Source: JAJZRJ01 sp040757055
GTDB lineage: Bacteria; Desulfobacterota; Desulfobulbia; Desulfobulbales; Desulfurivibrionaceae
DNA: 64,000 nucleotides
NCBI GenBank assembly: GCA_040757055.1
Contig: JBFLXY010000002.1
Location: 62,001-126,000 of the forward strand
Reading direction: 5' to 3'
Both the position numbers and the translations under genes were made by a program. Every line of letters begins with the position of its first letter. Position 1 is the first letter of the stretch. Below, piece by piece: positions 35,081-43,720 of this stretch. The notes under the pieces are model-generated. The model had not been told where the DNA came from, searched no databases, and saw only the letters and a program-made list of their open reading frames with translations.

Positions 35081-36750
35081 ACTCGGAACTCGTTTTCATA
35101 CTGTCGCTGTTCGCCCTTTCTCTGTCGATTTCCCTGGTGCTGGTACCGTTTTCCAGCCGGATCGCCCGGCTGGTCGGTGTCATTGACCGTCCCTGTCCCA
35201 GGAAGATACACAAGGACGCCATCCCGCGCATGGGTGGTTTGGCCATCGCCTGCGCGGTCCTGCTAACCCTTCTGGGCATGGCCCGGGATAAACCAGTGGT
35301 GGTGGCCTTCTGTCTGGGTGCTGCCATTGTCGCGTTCACGGGCCTGCTGGACGACAAGTTCAGGTTGTCGGTCCGGCTGAAACTGGGTGGGCAGATCCTG
35401 GCCGCAGTGGCCTTCATGCTCACCGCCCAGATGAGTCTCAGTGGTCTCGGAAATCTTTTCGGCCTGGGGAATGTCGGCCTGGGAACACTCTCTCCCGTTG
35501 TCACGGTGTTCTGCATGGCGGGGGTGATGAACGCCTTCAATCTCTCGGATGGGCTCGATGGCCTGGCAGGCGGGCTTGGCGCCATTGCCTGCCTTTTCCT
35601 GGCGGCCTTTGCCTACGAGCACCAGGTCTGGCATCTCGTCTATATCGCGGTGGTCCTGTTTGGCGCCCTGCTCGGTTTCCTGCGCTACAACATCCATCCT
35701 GCCAAGTTGTTCATGGGAGACACCGGCAGCCTTTTGGTCGGCTATGGGGTTGCCGTTCTGGCCGTTGGACTGGTCGAGGGATCGGCGGGCGGCGTGCGGC
35801 CCGCAAGCCCGGTTACTCCGGCGCTCCTGCTTGCGCTTCCCATTGCCGATACCATCTGGGTCATGTGCCGGCGCATCCTGAAGGCGTGCTCCCCTTTTCA
35901 GCCGGACAAGACGCATTTGCACCACCGCCTGATGGGCTTGGGCCTCGGTCACTCCAGCACCGTGACGATCATATACACCCTGATGGTTTTTTTCAGTACG
36001 GCTTCCTGGCTTTCACGGGGGCAGCCGGACTGGCTGCGGTTCCACGGCGGCGTCCTGAGCCTTGTGCTGCTCTATGGAACCATGGCCGTGCTTGAGGCGA
36101 GGCAGGTGAATCTCGATGGTTTCATCGGACGTTTCCGGTTGACCTACCGAATCAGGAGCGACAACCAGTCTTTTCGCCCGACATTGCGCGAACAGTTGAT
36201 GTCGGGAGGCGGAATTCTGCTTGGAGTGCTCTGCGCCCTGCCGGTATTTTTTCTGGGCAACGTCTCGTCGCTGGCCGCTTTGTTTTCGTGGTCCGCGGCT
36301 CTGATCATCTGCCTCTATTATCCGTGGGCTGGGCAGCGGCAGCAGATGGTGCTGGCGCATGGCCTGTTTTACGCTGCGGCAGTGTTGCTGCTGTATGTCT
36401 ATTTTCAGCAGGACTGGCCGCGCTGGCCGTGGTATTCAATTGGCGTCCTGGCGGCCCTTTTTATCCTTTTCACCATTCGCAGCCGGCCGGATCCCATCTT
36501 GCAGCTGACCAGTTTCGATTTCCTCCTGCTTTCCTTTACCTGGATTCTCTCTCTCATCCTCGCACCCCTTCTGGGCATGTCTTTTGACAAGCAGTTGAAT
36601 CTCATCGCGAGTTGCGCTCTGGCGGTACCCCTGCTGTGCATGATGAAGATGACGGCACGCCGCAGCATCAGCCGAAATCGTCTGATTGCCGTGGGTTTTG
36701 TCGTTGTGTTTCTGCTGATCGGGTTGCGGCGTTGCGTATTCTTTATGTGA
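35077..36750 (+). CDS. WecA/MraY-type polyprenyl-phosphate sugar-1-phosphate transferase with C-terminal membrane extension
   Basis: The first ~350 of 557 residues are a WecA-like integral membrane transferase: DRPCPRKIHKDAIPRMGG, FNLSDGLDGLAGG with the catalytic aspartates, FMGDTGSLLVG, and KTHLHHRLMGLGLGH (the HIHH-like end motif). These enzymes start glycan synthesis by moving HexNAc-1-phosphate onto undecaprenyl phosphate. The remaining ~200 residues form about six more helices without a recognised motif. This makes the protein much longer than WecA (about 360). The extension may be a fused membrane domain for complex assembly. A second initiating transferase lies at 42673. Confidence 0.88.
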   Translation: MNSELVFILSLFALSLSISLVLVPFSSRIARLVGVIDRPCPRKIHKDAIPRMGGLAIACAVLLTLLGMARDKPVVVAFCLGAAIVAFTGLLDDKFRLSVRLKLGGQILAAVAFMLTAQMSLSGLGNLFGLGNVGLGTLSPVVTVFCMAGVMNAFNLSDGLDGLAGGLGAIACLFLAAFAYEHQVWHLVYIAVVLFGALLGFLRYNIHPAKLFMGDTGSLLVGYGVAVLAVGLVEGSAGGVRPASPVTPALLLALPIADTIWVMCRRILKACSPFQPDKTHLHHRLMGLGLGHSSTVTIIYTLMVFFSTASWLSRGQPDWLRFHGGVLSLVLLYGTMAVLEARQVNLDGFIGRFRLTYRIRSDNQSFRPTLREQLMSGGGILLGVLCALPVFFLGNVSSLAALFSWSAALIICLYYPWAGQRQQMVLAHGLFYAAAVLLLYVYFQQDWPRWPWYSIGVLAALFILFTIRSRPDPILQLTSFDFLLLSFTWILSLILAPLLGMSFDKQLNLIASCALAVPLLCMMKMTARRSISRNRLIAVGFVVVFLLIGLRRCVFFM

Positions 36751-37952
36751 TTGGCGAGCTGGCCCTCGGGGGAGCCGAGCGCCACCTTGCCCTTGTTCTG
36801 CCGAGACTGCGGCGATGCGGCATCCAACCGTTTGTCTATGCCCTTGTCGACAAGGGCGATTTGGCTGCAGAGCTTGAGGCCGGAGGAGTTCCGGTGAGAA
36901 CCGTGATCGGTGCGTCCGCCCTGCAACGGTTGCCGCGACCTGTCAGGCGATTTGTCAGGTTGCCACTGACGCTGCTGGCCCTGGTATTGTGGATCGTCCG
37001 ACTCCGGCCGGCAATGATCCACATGTTTCTCCCGGAGGCGTACCTGATTGGCAGCCTGGCGGCGTTTATAGGTCGTGTTCCCTGCCGGATCATGAGCCGC
37101 CGCAGCCGAAATCATTATCAACAGAGGCATCCGCAGCTTGGCAGGGTCGAATGCTGGCTGCATCGGCACACCGATCTGCTCCTCGGCAATTCGTCTCGTG
37201 TCGTTGCTGACCTCCTGGGAGAGGGTGCCCCTGCTGAGAGGGTGCGTTTACTCTATAACGGGATCGATGCCAGCGGCAGGCCCTGCTCGCGGGACAGGAA
37301 GCCTTCCCCGTCAATGGTTCGCAAGATGCTTGGTCTCGCCCAGGAAGCCCTTGTGATCACGGTGGTTGCGAATCTTATTCCTTACAAGGGGCATGCCGAT
37401 CTCATCGCGGCCCTTGGCATCATTCAGCGGCAATTGCCGCGGAACTGGGTTATGGTCTCTGTTGGGGAAGACCGCGGCATCCTGCCGGCCCTCCGCGACA
37501 TGACGGCTGCGGCGGGGATCGAGGATCATGTCCGCTGGCTGGGAAAGAGGCGGGATGTTGAGCAGATTCTTGCCGCCTCGGATCTCGGGGTCCTCTGTTC
37601 GCACGAGGAGGGTTTTTCCAATGCCTTGCTGGAGGGCATGGCGGCCGGTCTGCCAATGGTGGTCACCGATGTCGGAGGCAATGCCGAGGCGATTGTTGAC
37701 GGCGTTTGCGGCCTGGTTGTCCCTCCCCATGACCCGGTCTCCCTTGGCAAGGCATTGCTAAAGCTCGCCGACAATCGGGAGTTGCGCATTGCTCTGGGAA
37801 CCAGTGCCCGGGAACGGGTTGTCGATTTTTTTGATGTGGAAGTCTGTGTAGGGAATTATGCGATGCTCTATCAGGCACTTCGGGTGCAATCTCCACTGCC
37901 GACGGTCTGTCCGCCAGCCTCTCTGGCCGGCGAGTTCCGTATCGTGGCGTGA
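36732..37952 (+). CDS. GT4-family glycosyltransferase
   Basis: The conserved protein begins RILYVIGELALGGAERHLALVLPRL, so TTG 36732 is the likely start, 19 bases inside the upstream gene. A much longer reading from 36612 would begin within conserved membrane sequence. The 406-residue enzyme has VITVVANLIPYKGHADLIAALG, then HVRWLGKRRDVEQILAASDLGVLCSHEEGFSNALLEGMAAGLPMVVTDVGGN, a full GT4 donor domain with the E-x7-E pair. It belongs to the transferase set of the right-hand polysaccharide part. Confidence 0.88.
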   Translation: MRILYVIGELALGGAERHLALVLPRLRRCGIQPFVYALVDKGDLAAELEAGGVPVRTVIGASALQRLPRPVRRFVRLPLTLLALVLWIVRLRPAMIHMFLPEAYLIGSLAAFIGRVPCRIMSRRSRNHYQQRHPQLGRVECWLHRHTDLLLGNSSRVVADLLGEGAPAERVRLLYNGIDASGRPCSRDRKPSPSMVRKMLGLAQEALVITVVANLIPYKGHADLIAALGIIQRQLPRNWVMVSVGEDRGILPALRDMTAAAGIEDHVRWLGKRRDVEQILAASDLGVLCSHEEGFSNALLEGMAAGLPMVVTDVGGNAEAIVDGVCGLVVPPHDPVSLGKALLKLADNRELRIALGTSARERVVDFFDVEVCVGNYAMLYQALRVQSPLPTVCPPASLAGEFRIVA

Positions 37953-37973
37953 TTTTCGGACAATCGGCTTCTC

Positions 37974-39485
37974 ATGATGCGTGTCGGATTGTTTTTAAAA
38001 GAAAGCAGCGAACATTTGGCGGGCTGTCTGCGCGGTGAGCGAATAACCCCGGGAAATTTGTGGTCATTTTCCTTTGTGTTCGCCCTGATCACGGGGTTGG
38101 TCATACAGTTGTTTCTTCTCCCGGTGGTTTTTCGCTCTTTTCATGCCGGCCACGGGTTGCTGCTTGGAAACGACAGCACCTGGTTTTATCAGCTTGCTGT
38201 TGACCTGTCGGGGCAGATTCGTGCCGAGGGTTGGGGGGCTTGGGAACTGAGGCCATTCGGGCAGGCACCTGCTGGAATCATGGCAGCCCTGTTCGTGTTC
38301 CTTCCGCCGAAGCCCTGGGTGGTGTTGCCTCTCTATGCCGCTCTCTTTGCCTCATCGGCGTCCTTGCTTTTTTTGTGTTTGCAGCAGTGCGGCTTCACCA
38401 GGCGCGCTGCCATCGTGGGGGTATTGCCGCTGCTTCTTTTCCCATCGGGGGCGCTCCTCTATGCGCTTCCACACAAGGATGCTTTCAGTGTCTGCGGAAG
38501 CATGATGTTTCTGTGGTCTTTGTTGCGGCTGGGTGTCGCTGGCCAGGCCAAGGAAGCGGAGGCAAAGCGGAGTCTTGTGGCGCCATTTGTGCTCGGCATC
38601 ATGGGGGGGGGGCTGGTGTGGGTCGTTCGTCCCTATGCGCTTGAAATCATGATGGGAGCGGGAGGAGTCATCTCTCTGCTGGCAACCATTTTGTTCTTGT
38701 TCCGCGCATTGCGGCATCGCTGGCGTCTGGCTCATGCCTCCTGGCCCGGTTTGCTGATGTTGTGGCTGCTGGTGTTTGTTTTCAAGGTGATGGTGGATGG
38801 TGGGGTGCTGCTCGGGATTACGGCAGCGCAGAGCGGTGCGCCGGGAGAAGCGCTGGTGGTGGGGGAGGCTCCCTGCAATCTGCGTGCGCAGCAAAAGGGA
38901 ACAGGTGTCGACAAGGGGAAACCGGAACAGCCTGGTGTACGTGGTCCGGTTCCGGTGCAGGAAAATGCGGGAGCGTGTTGGAAGATGTCGCGGGGCGTTC
39001 CTGATTTTGTCGAAAAGAGCCTGCAGCGTCTGGCTGCGGCACGACAGGGATATATTTCCGCCCAGTCTGCGGCGGCGAGTGCCATCGACCAGACGGTGAC
39101 CTTTATGAACGTCCGGGATGTGGTGCATTACCTGCCGCGGGCTGTACAGATCGGTTTGTTCGCGCCGTTTCCAACCCACTGGGTAGCGCCAGGATCCATT
39201 GCCGTCAACACCTTCCTGCGGAGAATCATCGCCTTTGAAATGGTGATATGGTACGGCCTCTTTCCCTTCTGCCTTTGGGCCGCGGCCAGGGGGCCCAACA
39301 GGGAGGGGATCGGGATTTTCATGGCATATTCCTTGTTATCGTTGTTGGTTTTTGTCATGGCCATCACGAATATGGGAACTGTTTACCGCATGCGCTTCGG
39401 TTTCTGGATGCCCATGGTTTCCCTGGCCCTGGCCATGCTGGTCACGATCCACGAAAAAAGACGGCAACCGTCGTGTGCGGCCTGA
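37974..39485 (+). CDS. Polytopic membrane protein, GT-C or polymerase-like
   Basis: This 503-residue protein has around ten hydrophobic segments. A first periplasmic loop has LLGNDSTWFYQLAVDLSG, in the position where GT-C enzymes carry an acidic-aromatic motif. A long hydrophilic loop lies around residues 280-370. No clear family could be recognised; a GT39-like transferase or a Wzy-type polymerase are the main options. A G10 run at 38603-38612 encodes the glycines of IMGGGLVWV, so slippage would break the protein. It overlaps the AsnB gene downstream by 13 bases. Two ATG codons (37974, 37977) are possible starts. Confidence 0.6.
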   Translation: MMRVGLFLKESSEHLAGCLRGERITPGNLWSFSFVFALITGLVIQLFLLPVVFRSFHAGHGLLLGNDSTWFYQLAVDLSGQIRAEGWGAWELRPFGQAPAGIMAALFVFLPPKPWVVLPLYAALFASSASLLFLCLQQCGFTRRAAIVGVLPLLLFPSGALLYALPHKDAFSVCGSMMFLWSLLRLGVAGQAKEAEAKRSLVAPFVLGIMGGGLVWVVRPYALEIMMGAGGVISLLATILFLFRALRHRWRLAHASWPGLLMLWLLVFVFKVMVDGGVLLGITAAQSGAPGEALVVGEAPCNLRAQQKGTGVDKGKPEQPGVRGPVPVQENAGACWKMSRGVPDFVEKSLQRLAAARQGYISAQSAAASAIDQTVTFMNVRDVVHYLPRAVQIGLFAPFPTHWVAPGSIAVNTFLRRIIAFEMVIWYGLFPFCLWAAARGPNREGIGIFMAYSLLSLLVFVMAITNMGTVYRMRFGFWMPMVSLALAMLVTIHEKRRQPSCAA

Positions 39486-41437
39486 GCGGATTCTGGCAGC
39501 CGGCCGGCTTCGAGGCGTCCGTCGGCCGGCAGCTCGCCGTGAAGATGGCCGACTGCCTGGCACACCGTGGTCCGGATGATGCAGGGGTGTGGGTTGACCA
39601 ACAGGTCGGTGTCGCGCTCTCCCATCGGCGCCTTGCCGTTCTCGATTTGTCTCCTGCCGGCAAACAACCGATGGTGTCCGAGAGTGGCCGGTTTATTCTT
39701 GTTTTCAATGGGGAGATATACAACCAGAACGAACTGCGCCGGGAATTGGGGCGCAATGCCTGGCGGGGCCATTCCGACACCGAGACGCTGCTCGTTGCGC
39801 TTGAATCCTGGGGGGTGGAGGCGGCGCTTGAAAAATGCGTTGGCATGTTTGCCGTGGTCCTCTGGGACCGGGAGGAACGGTTGCTTCATCTCGCCCGGGA
39901 TCGCATGGGAGAAAAACCCCTCTATTACGGATGGCAGGGGGGGGTATTCCTTTTTGCCTCGGAGCTGAAGGCAATGAAGGATCACCCAGCTTTCGAGAAC
40001 CGGATCGACAGGCAGGCCCTGGCCCTTTTCCTGCGCCACAATTATATCCCGGCGCCGTGGTCGATTTATCAAGGAATCCGCAAGCTGTTGCCGGGAACCC
40101 ACCTCGTTGTCGAGGCAGATATCGGAAGCGGAGCGGCGGAAGCCCCCAGGCCGTATTGGTCATTGCGATCGGCGGCCGAACAGGGCCAGAAAAATCTGTT
40201 TGAAGGAAACGAAACCGAGGCGCTGGAGGAACTGGAACGACTGCTCACGCGTTCGGTGAATGGCCAGACGGTCGCGGACGTTCCCTTGGGCGCCTTTCTT
40301 TCCGGCGGGGTGGACTCTTCCACGGTTGTCGCGCTCATGCAGGCCAATGCCGGCGGGCATCCCGTCCGGACCTTCACCATGGGTTTCGAAGGCGAAGGAT
40401 ATGACGAGGCGCAACAGGCTAGGGAGGTTGCGAAGTATCTCGGCACCGACCACACGGAACTCTATGTGACCGCCGAAGAGGCGATGGCAGTGATTCCCCG
40501 GCTGCCTTTTTTGTATGATGAGCCTTTTGCCGACTCTTCGCAGATTCCGACCTTCCTGGTGGCCCAGTTGGCCAGAAGGCGGGTGACGGTCGCCCTGTCG
40601 GGTGATGGTGGCGACGAGTTGTTCGGCGGGTACAATCGATACTTCTGGGGAGTGAGCATCTGGCGGCGTGTCGGGACGCTGCCTGTTCCTCTTCGTTCAG
40701 CCCTGGCCTCGATCCTCACCGTTTTTCCCCCGCGGGCCTGGAATGCTGTCTTCGGCATCCTTGGCACATTTCTTCCTCCTCAATGGCGTTATGCCAATCC
40801 CGGCGACAAGCTGCACAAACTGGCGGAGATACTGCCGGCCAAAACCAGGAACGATCTCTATCAGGCCCTGGTTTCGTTCTGGAAGGAACCGCAGACTCTC
40901 GTTTCGGGCGGGCGGGACTTATCTTGTCCTTCTCTCTCGGCCCTGGCGGCACCTCCGGAGTTGCCGGACTTCGCCCATCGAATGATGTGCCTCGATTTCC
41001 TTTCTTATCTGCCGGATGACATCCTGGTCAAGGTGGACCGGGCTGCCATGGGGGTATCGTTGGAAACCAGGATCCCTTTCCTCGACCATCGGCTGGTGGA
41101 ATTTGCCTGGCGATTGCCGCTTGCCATGAAGATTCGGGATGGTCAGGGCAAGTGGTTGCTCCGGCAACTGCTGTACCGGCATGTGCCAAAGGACCTGGTC
41201 GAACGTCCCAAGATGGGTTTTGCCATTCCCCTTGATGCCTGGTTGCGTGGACCTCTGCGGGAGTGGGCCGAGGAGTTGCTGGCCGAAGAGTGTTTACGGC
41301 GGGAGGGCCTCTTCAATCCTTTGCCGATTCACCGGAAGTGGGGGGAACATCTTTCGGGGAAACGGAATTGGGCGTACCATTTGTGGGGGGTCTTGATGTG
41401 CCAGGCGTGGCTGGAGGCCAATCGTGGCACGCGCTAA
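39473..41437 (+). CDS. asnB: Asparagine synthetase-like amidotransferase (third copy)
   Basis: GTG 39473 is chosen because it puts the nucleophilic cysteine at residue 2 (M-C-G-L-S-G), as required for the Ntn glutaminase; a longer reading from 39248 would bury it. The 654-residue protein has HRGPDDAGVW, SHRRLAVLDLS, FNGEIYNQNELR, FLSGGVDSSTVVALM (PPi-loop), SGDGGDELFGGYNRY and RPKMGFAIPLDAWLRGPL, all intact. It is the exosortase/polysaccharide-associated AsnB type. The role is probably amidation of a glycan carboxylate or of an amino-acid substituent. Confidence 0.9.
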   Translation: MCGLSGFWQPAGFEASVGRQLAVKMADCLAHRGPDDAGVWVDQQVGVALSHRRLAVLDLSPAGKQPMVSESGRFILVFNGEIYNQNELRRELGRNAWRGHSDTETLLVALESWGVEAALEKCVGMFAVVLWDREERLLHLARDRMGEKPLYYGWQGGVFLFASELKAMKDHPAFENRIDRQALALFLRHNYIPAPWSIYQGIRKLLPGTHLVVEADIGSGAAEAPRPYWSLRSAAEQGQKNLFEGNETEALEELERLLTRSVNGQTVADVPLGAFLSGGVDSSTVVALMQANAGGHPVRTFTMGFEGEGYDEAQQAREVAKYLGTDHTELYVTAEEAMAVIPRLPFLYDEPFADSSQIPTFLVAQLARRRVTVALSGDGGDELFGGYNRYFWGVSIWRRVGTLPVPLRSALASILTVFPPRAWNAVFGILGTFLPPQWRYANPGDKLHKLAEILPAKTRNDLYQALVSFWKEPQTLVSGGRDLSCPSLSALAAPPELPDFAHRMMCLDFLSYLPDDILVKVDRAAMGVSLETRIPFLDHRLVEFAWRLPLAMKIRDGQGKWLLRQLLYRHVPKDLVERPKMGFAIPLDAWLRGPLREWAEELLAEECLRREGLFNPLPIHRKWGEHLSGKRNWAYHLWGVLMCQAWLEANRGTR

Positions 41438-42560
41438 ATTGTTCTTTTTTGTCACCGAGGACTGGTACTTTTGTTCGCATCGCCTGGCGTTGGCTGTGTC
41501 GGCCATCGAAGAAGGCTTCGACGTTGCGGTGATAACCCGGGTCAGCGAACATGGAAAAACCATCACCGATGCTGGCGTGCGGCTTATCCCCCTCAGGATG
41601 TCGCGCCGGGGCATGAATCCTTTGCGGGAGGCAGCGATGGTTTTCGTGCTTTGGCGGATATATCGCATGGAGCGACCGGACATCGTGCATCACGTCGCGA
41701 TGAAGCCGGTTCTGTACGGCGCCATGGCGGCCAGATTTGCCGGTTGTAAAAGGGTTGTCAACGCCATAGCCGGTCTGGGGTACATTTTCATTTCGCACCA
41801 GAAGAAGGCAAAGGTTCTGCGTCAATTCGTAAAGCAGGCATTCCGCCTTCTGCTCAATTATCCCGGCAGCCGGCTCGTCCTGCAGAATGGGGATGATGTG
41901 GAACTGTTCCGGCGGAGCGGACTCGTTGATTCGGGCAGGATCACGTTGATCCGCGGGGCCGGTGTGGACACACGCCGGTTTTGCCCCGCCCCCGAGTCAA
42001 CGGGAAAACCGGTGGTTATGCTTGCCTCCAGGATGCTTTGGGACAAGGGCGTGGGGGATTTTGTGGAAGCCGCTGCGTTGTTGCGGCGCGAGGGGGTGGC
42101 TGCCCGCTTTGTCCTGGTGGGCGAGAGCGACCCCGAGAATTTTGCCGCTATCCCGTCGGAACAGCTCAGGATATGGCAGGAGGCCGGAACCGTTGAGTGG
42201 TGGGGACATCAGAAAGATATGCCCCGTGTTCTCGGTCAGGCCCATCTCGTCTGCCTGCCGTCGTATCGCGAAGGGTTGCCCAAGGTTCTTCTCGAGGCGG
42301 CGTCCTGCGCAAAGCCGATCGTTGCTGCTGATGTCCCTGGGTGTCGCGAGATAGTCCGTCAGGGGGAGACCGGTTTTCTGGTGCCAGCCAGGGATGTAGT
42401 GGCCCTGGCTACTGCCCTGAAATGCCTTGTGAACTCTCCCGGATTGAGGCGCCGCATGGGGGATGCAGGCCGCCGTCTCGTCATTGAGGAGTTTTCACAG
42501 GATATTGTCAACCGTCAAACCTTGCGGCTCTATCGTGAGTTGCTTGCCTGCCCGCTTTAG
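41424..42560 (+). CDS. GT4-family glycosyltransferase (CapM-like)
   Basis: GTG 41424 lies behind GGAGG, giving 378 residues. The N-terminus KLFFFVTEDWYFCSHRLALA is typical of a GT4 subgroup often found beside WbpL/WecA-type transferases. VVMLASRMLWDKGVGDFVEAA and VEWWGHQKDMPRVLGQAHLVCLPSYREGLPKVLLEAASCAKPIVAADVPGCREIV form the donor domain. It is most likely an early transferase, acting on the lipid-linked sugar made by the transferase at 42673, whose gene follows immediately. Confidence 0.92.
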   Translation: MARAKLFFFVTEDWYFCSHRLALAVSAIEEGFDVAVITRVSEHGKTITDAGVRLIPLRMSRRGMNPLREAAMVFVLWRIYRMERPDIVHHVAMKPVLYGAMAARFAGCKRVVNAIAGLGYIFISHQKKAKVLRQFVKQAFRLLLNYPGSRLVLQNGDDVELFRRSGLVDSGRITLIRGAGVDTRRFCPAPESTGKPVVMLASRMLWDKGVGDFVEAAALLRREGVAARFVLVGESDPENFAAIPSEQLRIWQEAGTVEWWGHQKDMPRVLGQAHLVCLPSYREGLPKVLLEAASCAKPIVAADVPGCREIVRQGETGFLVPARDVVALATALKCLVNSPGLRRRMGDAGRRLVIEEFSQDIVNRQTLRLYRELLACPL

Positions 42561-42672
42561 CTTTTATGGTTGGATTGCCTCGAATACAGTTTCGCGTGAT
42601 GAGGTGTCGCCAGCCGAGGCAGGGAACTGGGAATGGCCGATGCCGTTTTGGGATCATGGGGTGTTCGGCTGG

Positions 42673-43707
42673 ATGACTGAATTCCTGAAAACAGAGACGG
42701 CATTGGCCGTCATGCCTTTTCTCTCCTTTGCGTTTTCGTGGTGGCTGACGCGACTCGCCCGTCGTTATGCCCTGCGCCGCGACATGATCGACCGGCCCAA
42801 CAGTCGCAGCTCCCATGCCGCGCCGACTCCGCGCGGCGGCGGGATCGCCATTGCTGTCGTGTTGTTGAGCTTTTTTTTCTGGCTCCACTGTCAAGAAAGT
42901 TTTTCTCCCGGCCTCCTGCTCGCCCTTGCCGGCGGTGGCGGTGTTGCCTTGGTCGGTTTCCTCGATGACCGGGGGGGGGTTCCGGTCGCATGGCGCTTGC
43001 TGGTTCATTTTTGCGCATCGGCCTGGGCGCTTGTCTGGCTTGGGAAAACACCGGTCCTTGCATTGGGAGGAGCGGTTTCCGTTGGGCCGGTCTGGGAAAC
43101 CGGGCTGGCTCTGTTTTTTGTGGTGTGGTTGATTAACCTCTATAATTTTATGGATGGCATCGATGGCCTTGCCGGGGCCGAGGCGATAAGCGTTGCATTG
43201 GGGGCGCTTATGATCCTTCGGATGACAGGGAATGGTGGCGGGAGTAATCTTGCTCTCCTGATTCTCGCCGGCGCTGCCGCTGGTTTTTTGGTTTGGAACT
43301 GGCCGCCTGCGAGAATATTCATGGGCGACGTCGGCAGTGGTTTCCTGGGGTTCATTCTGGCTGTTTTCTCGTTGTATGTCCCGGCACAGAGCAAAATGAG
43401 CCTCTGGAGCTGGCTGATCCTTCTGGGGGTGTTTCTGGTGGATGCCACGGTGACGCTGCTGGTGCGGGCCTTGCGTGGGCAACAGCTCCACGTTGCCCAC
43501 CGCTCCCACGCCTACCAGCAACTCGCCCGGAGGTGGCGGAGCCACCAAAAGGTCACACTGGGAGTGGTGGCCGTCAATGTGTTATGGCTCTTTCCGCTGG
43601 CCATGGCGGCAACCTGGTATCCTGGCCAGGGGGCGTGGCTGACCGGGGCGGCCCTGGCGCCGCTGGTCGGAGTCTCTCTGTGGGCCGGAGCCGGACAGGA
43701 GGGATAA
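42673..43707 (+). CDS. WbpL-like undecaprenyl-phosphate sugar-1-phosphate transferase
   Basis: This is an integral-membrane transferase of the WecA/WbpL group. DMIDRPNSRSSHAAPTPRGGG is the cytoplasmic loop motif. FMDGIDGLAGAEA gives the catalytic acidic site, FMGDVGSGFLGF the next conserved loop, and HVAHRSHAYQQLARR the C-terminal motif typical of WbpL-type (FucNAc- or QuiNAc-specific) enzymes. ATG 42673 (344 residues) is the preferred start, with ATG 42640 as an alternative. It follows a GT4 gene and precedes the WbpM-like dehydratase, a classic order for O-antigen initiation with a 6-deoxy-HexNAc. A G9 run at 42971-42979 lies in the coding region. Confidence 0.87.
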   Translation: MTEFLKTETALAVMPFLSFAFSWWLTRLARRYALRRDMIDRPNSRSSHAAPTPRGGGIAIAVVLLSFFFWLHCQESFSPGLLLALAGGGGVALVGFLDDRGGVPVAWRLLVHFCASAWALVWLGKTPVLALGGAVSVGPVWETGLALFFVVWLINLYNFMDGIDGLAGAEAISVALGALMILRMTGNGGGSNLALLILAGAAAGFLVWNWPPARIFMGDVGSGFLGFILAVFSLYVPAQSKMSLWSWLILLGVFLVDATVTLLVRALRGQQLHVAHRSHAYQQLARRWRSHQKVTLGVVAVNVLWLFPLAMAATWYPGQGAWLTGAALAPLVGVSLWAGAGQEG

Positions 43708-43720
43708 CGGGAAAATTGTT

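Noticed and set aside
36612..36731. An upstream extension of the GT4 gene at 36732
   Set aside because: The extension overlaps the conserved end of the sugar-phosphate transferase; the GT4 fold begins at RILYVIGEL.
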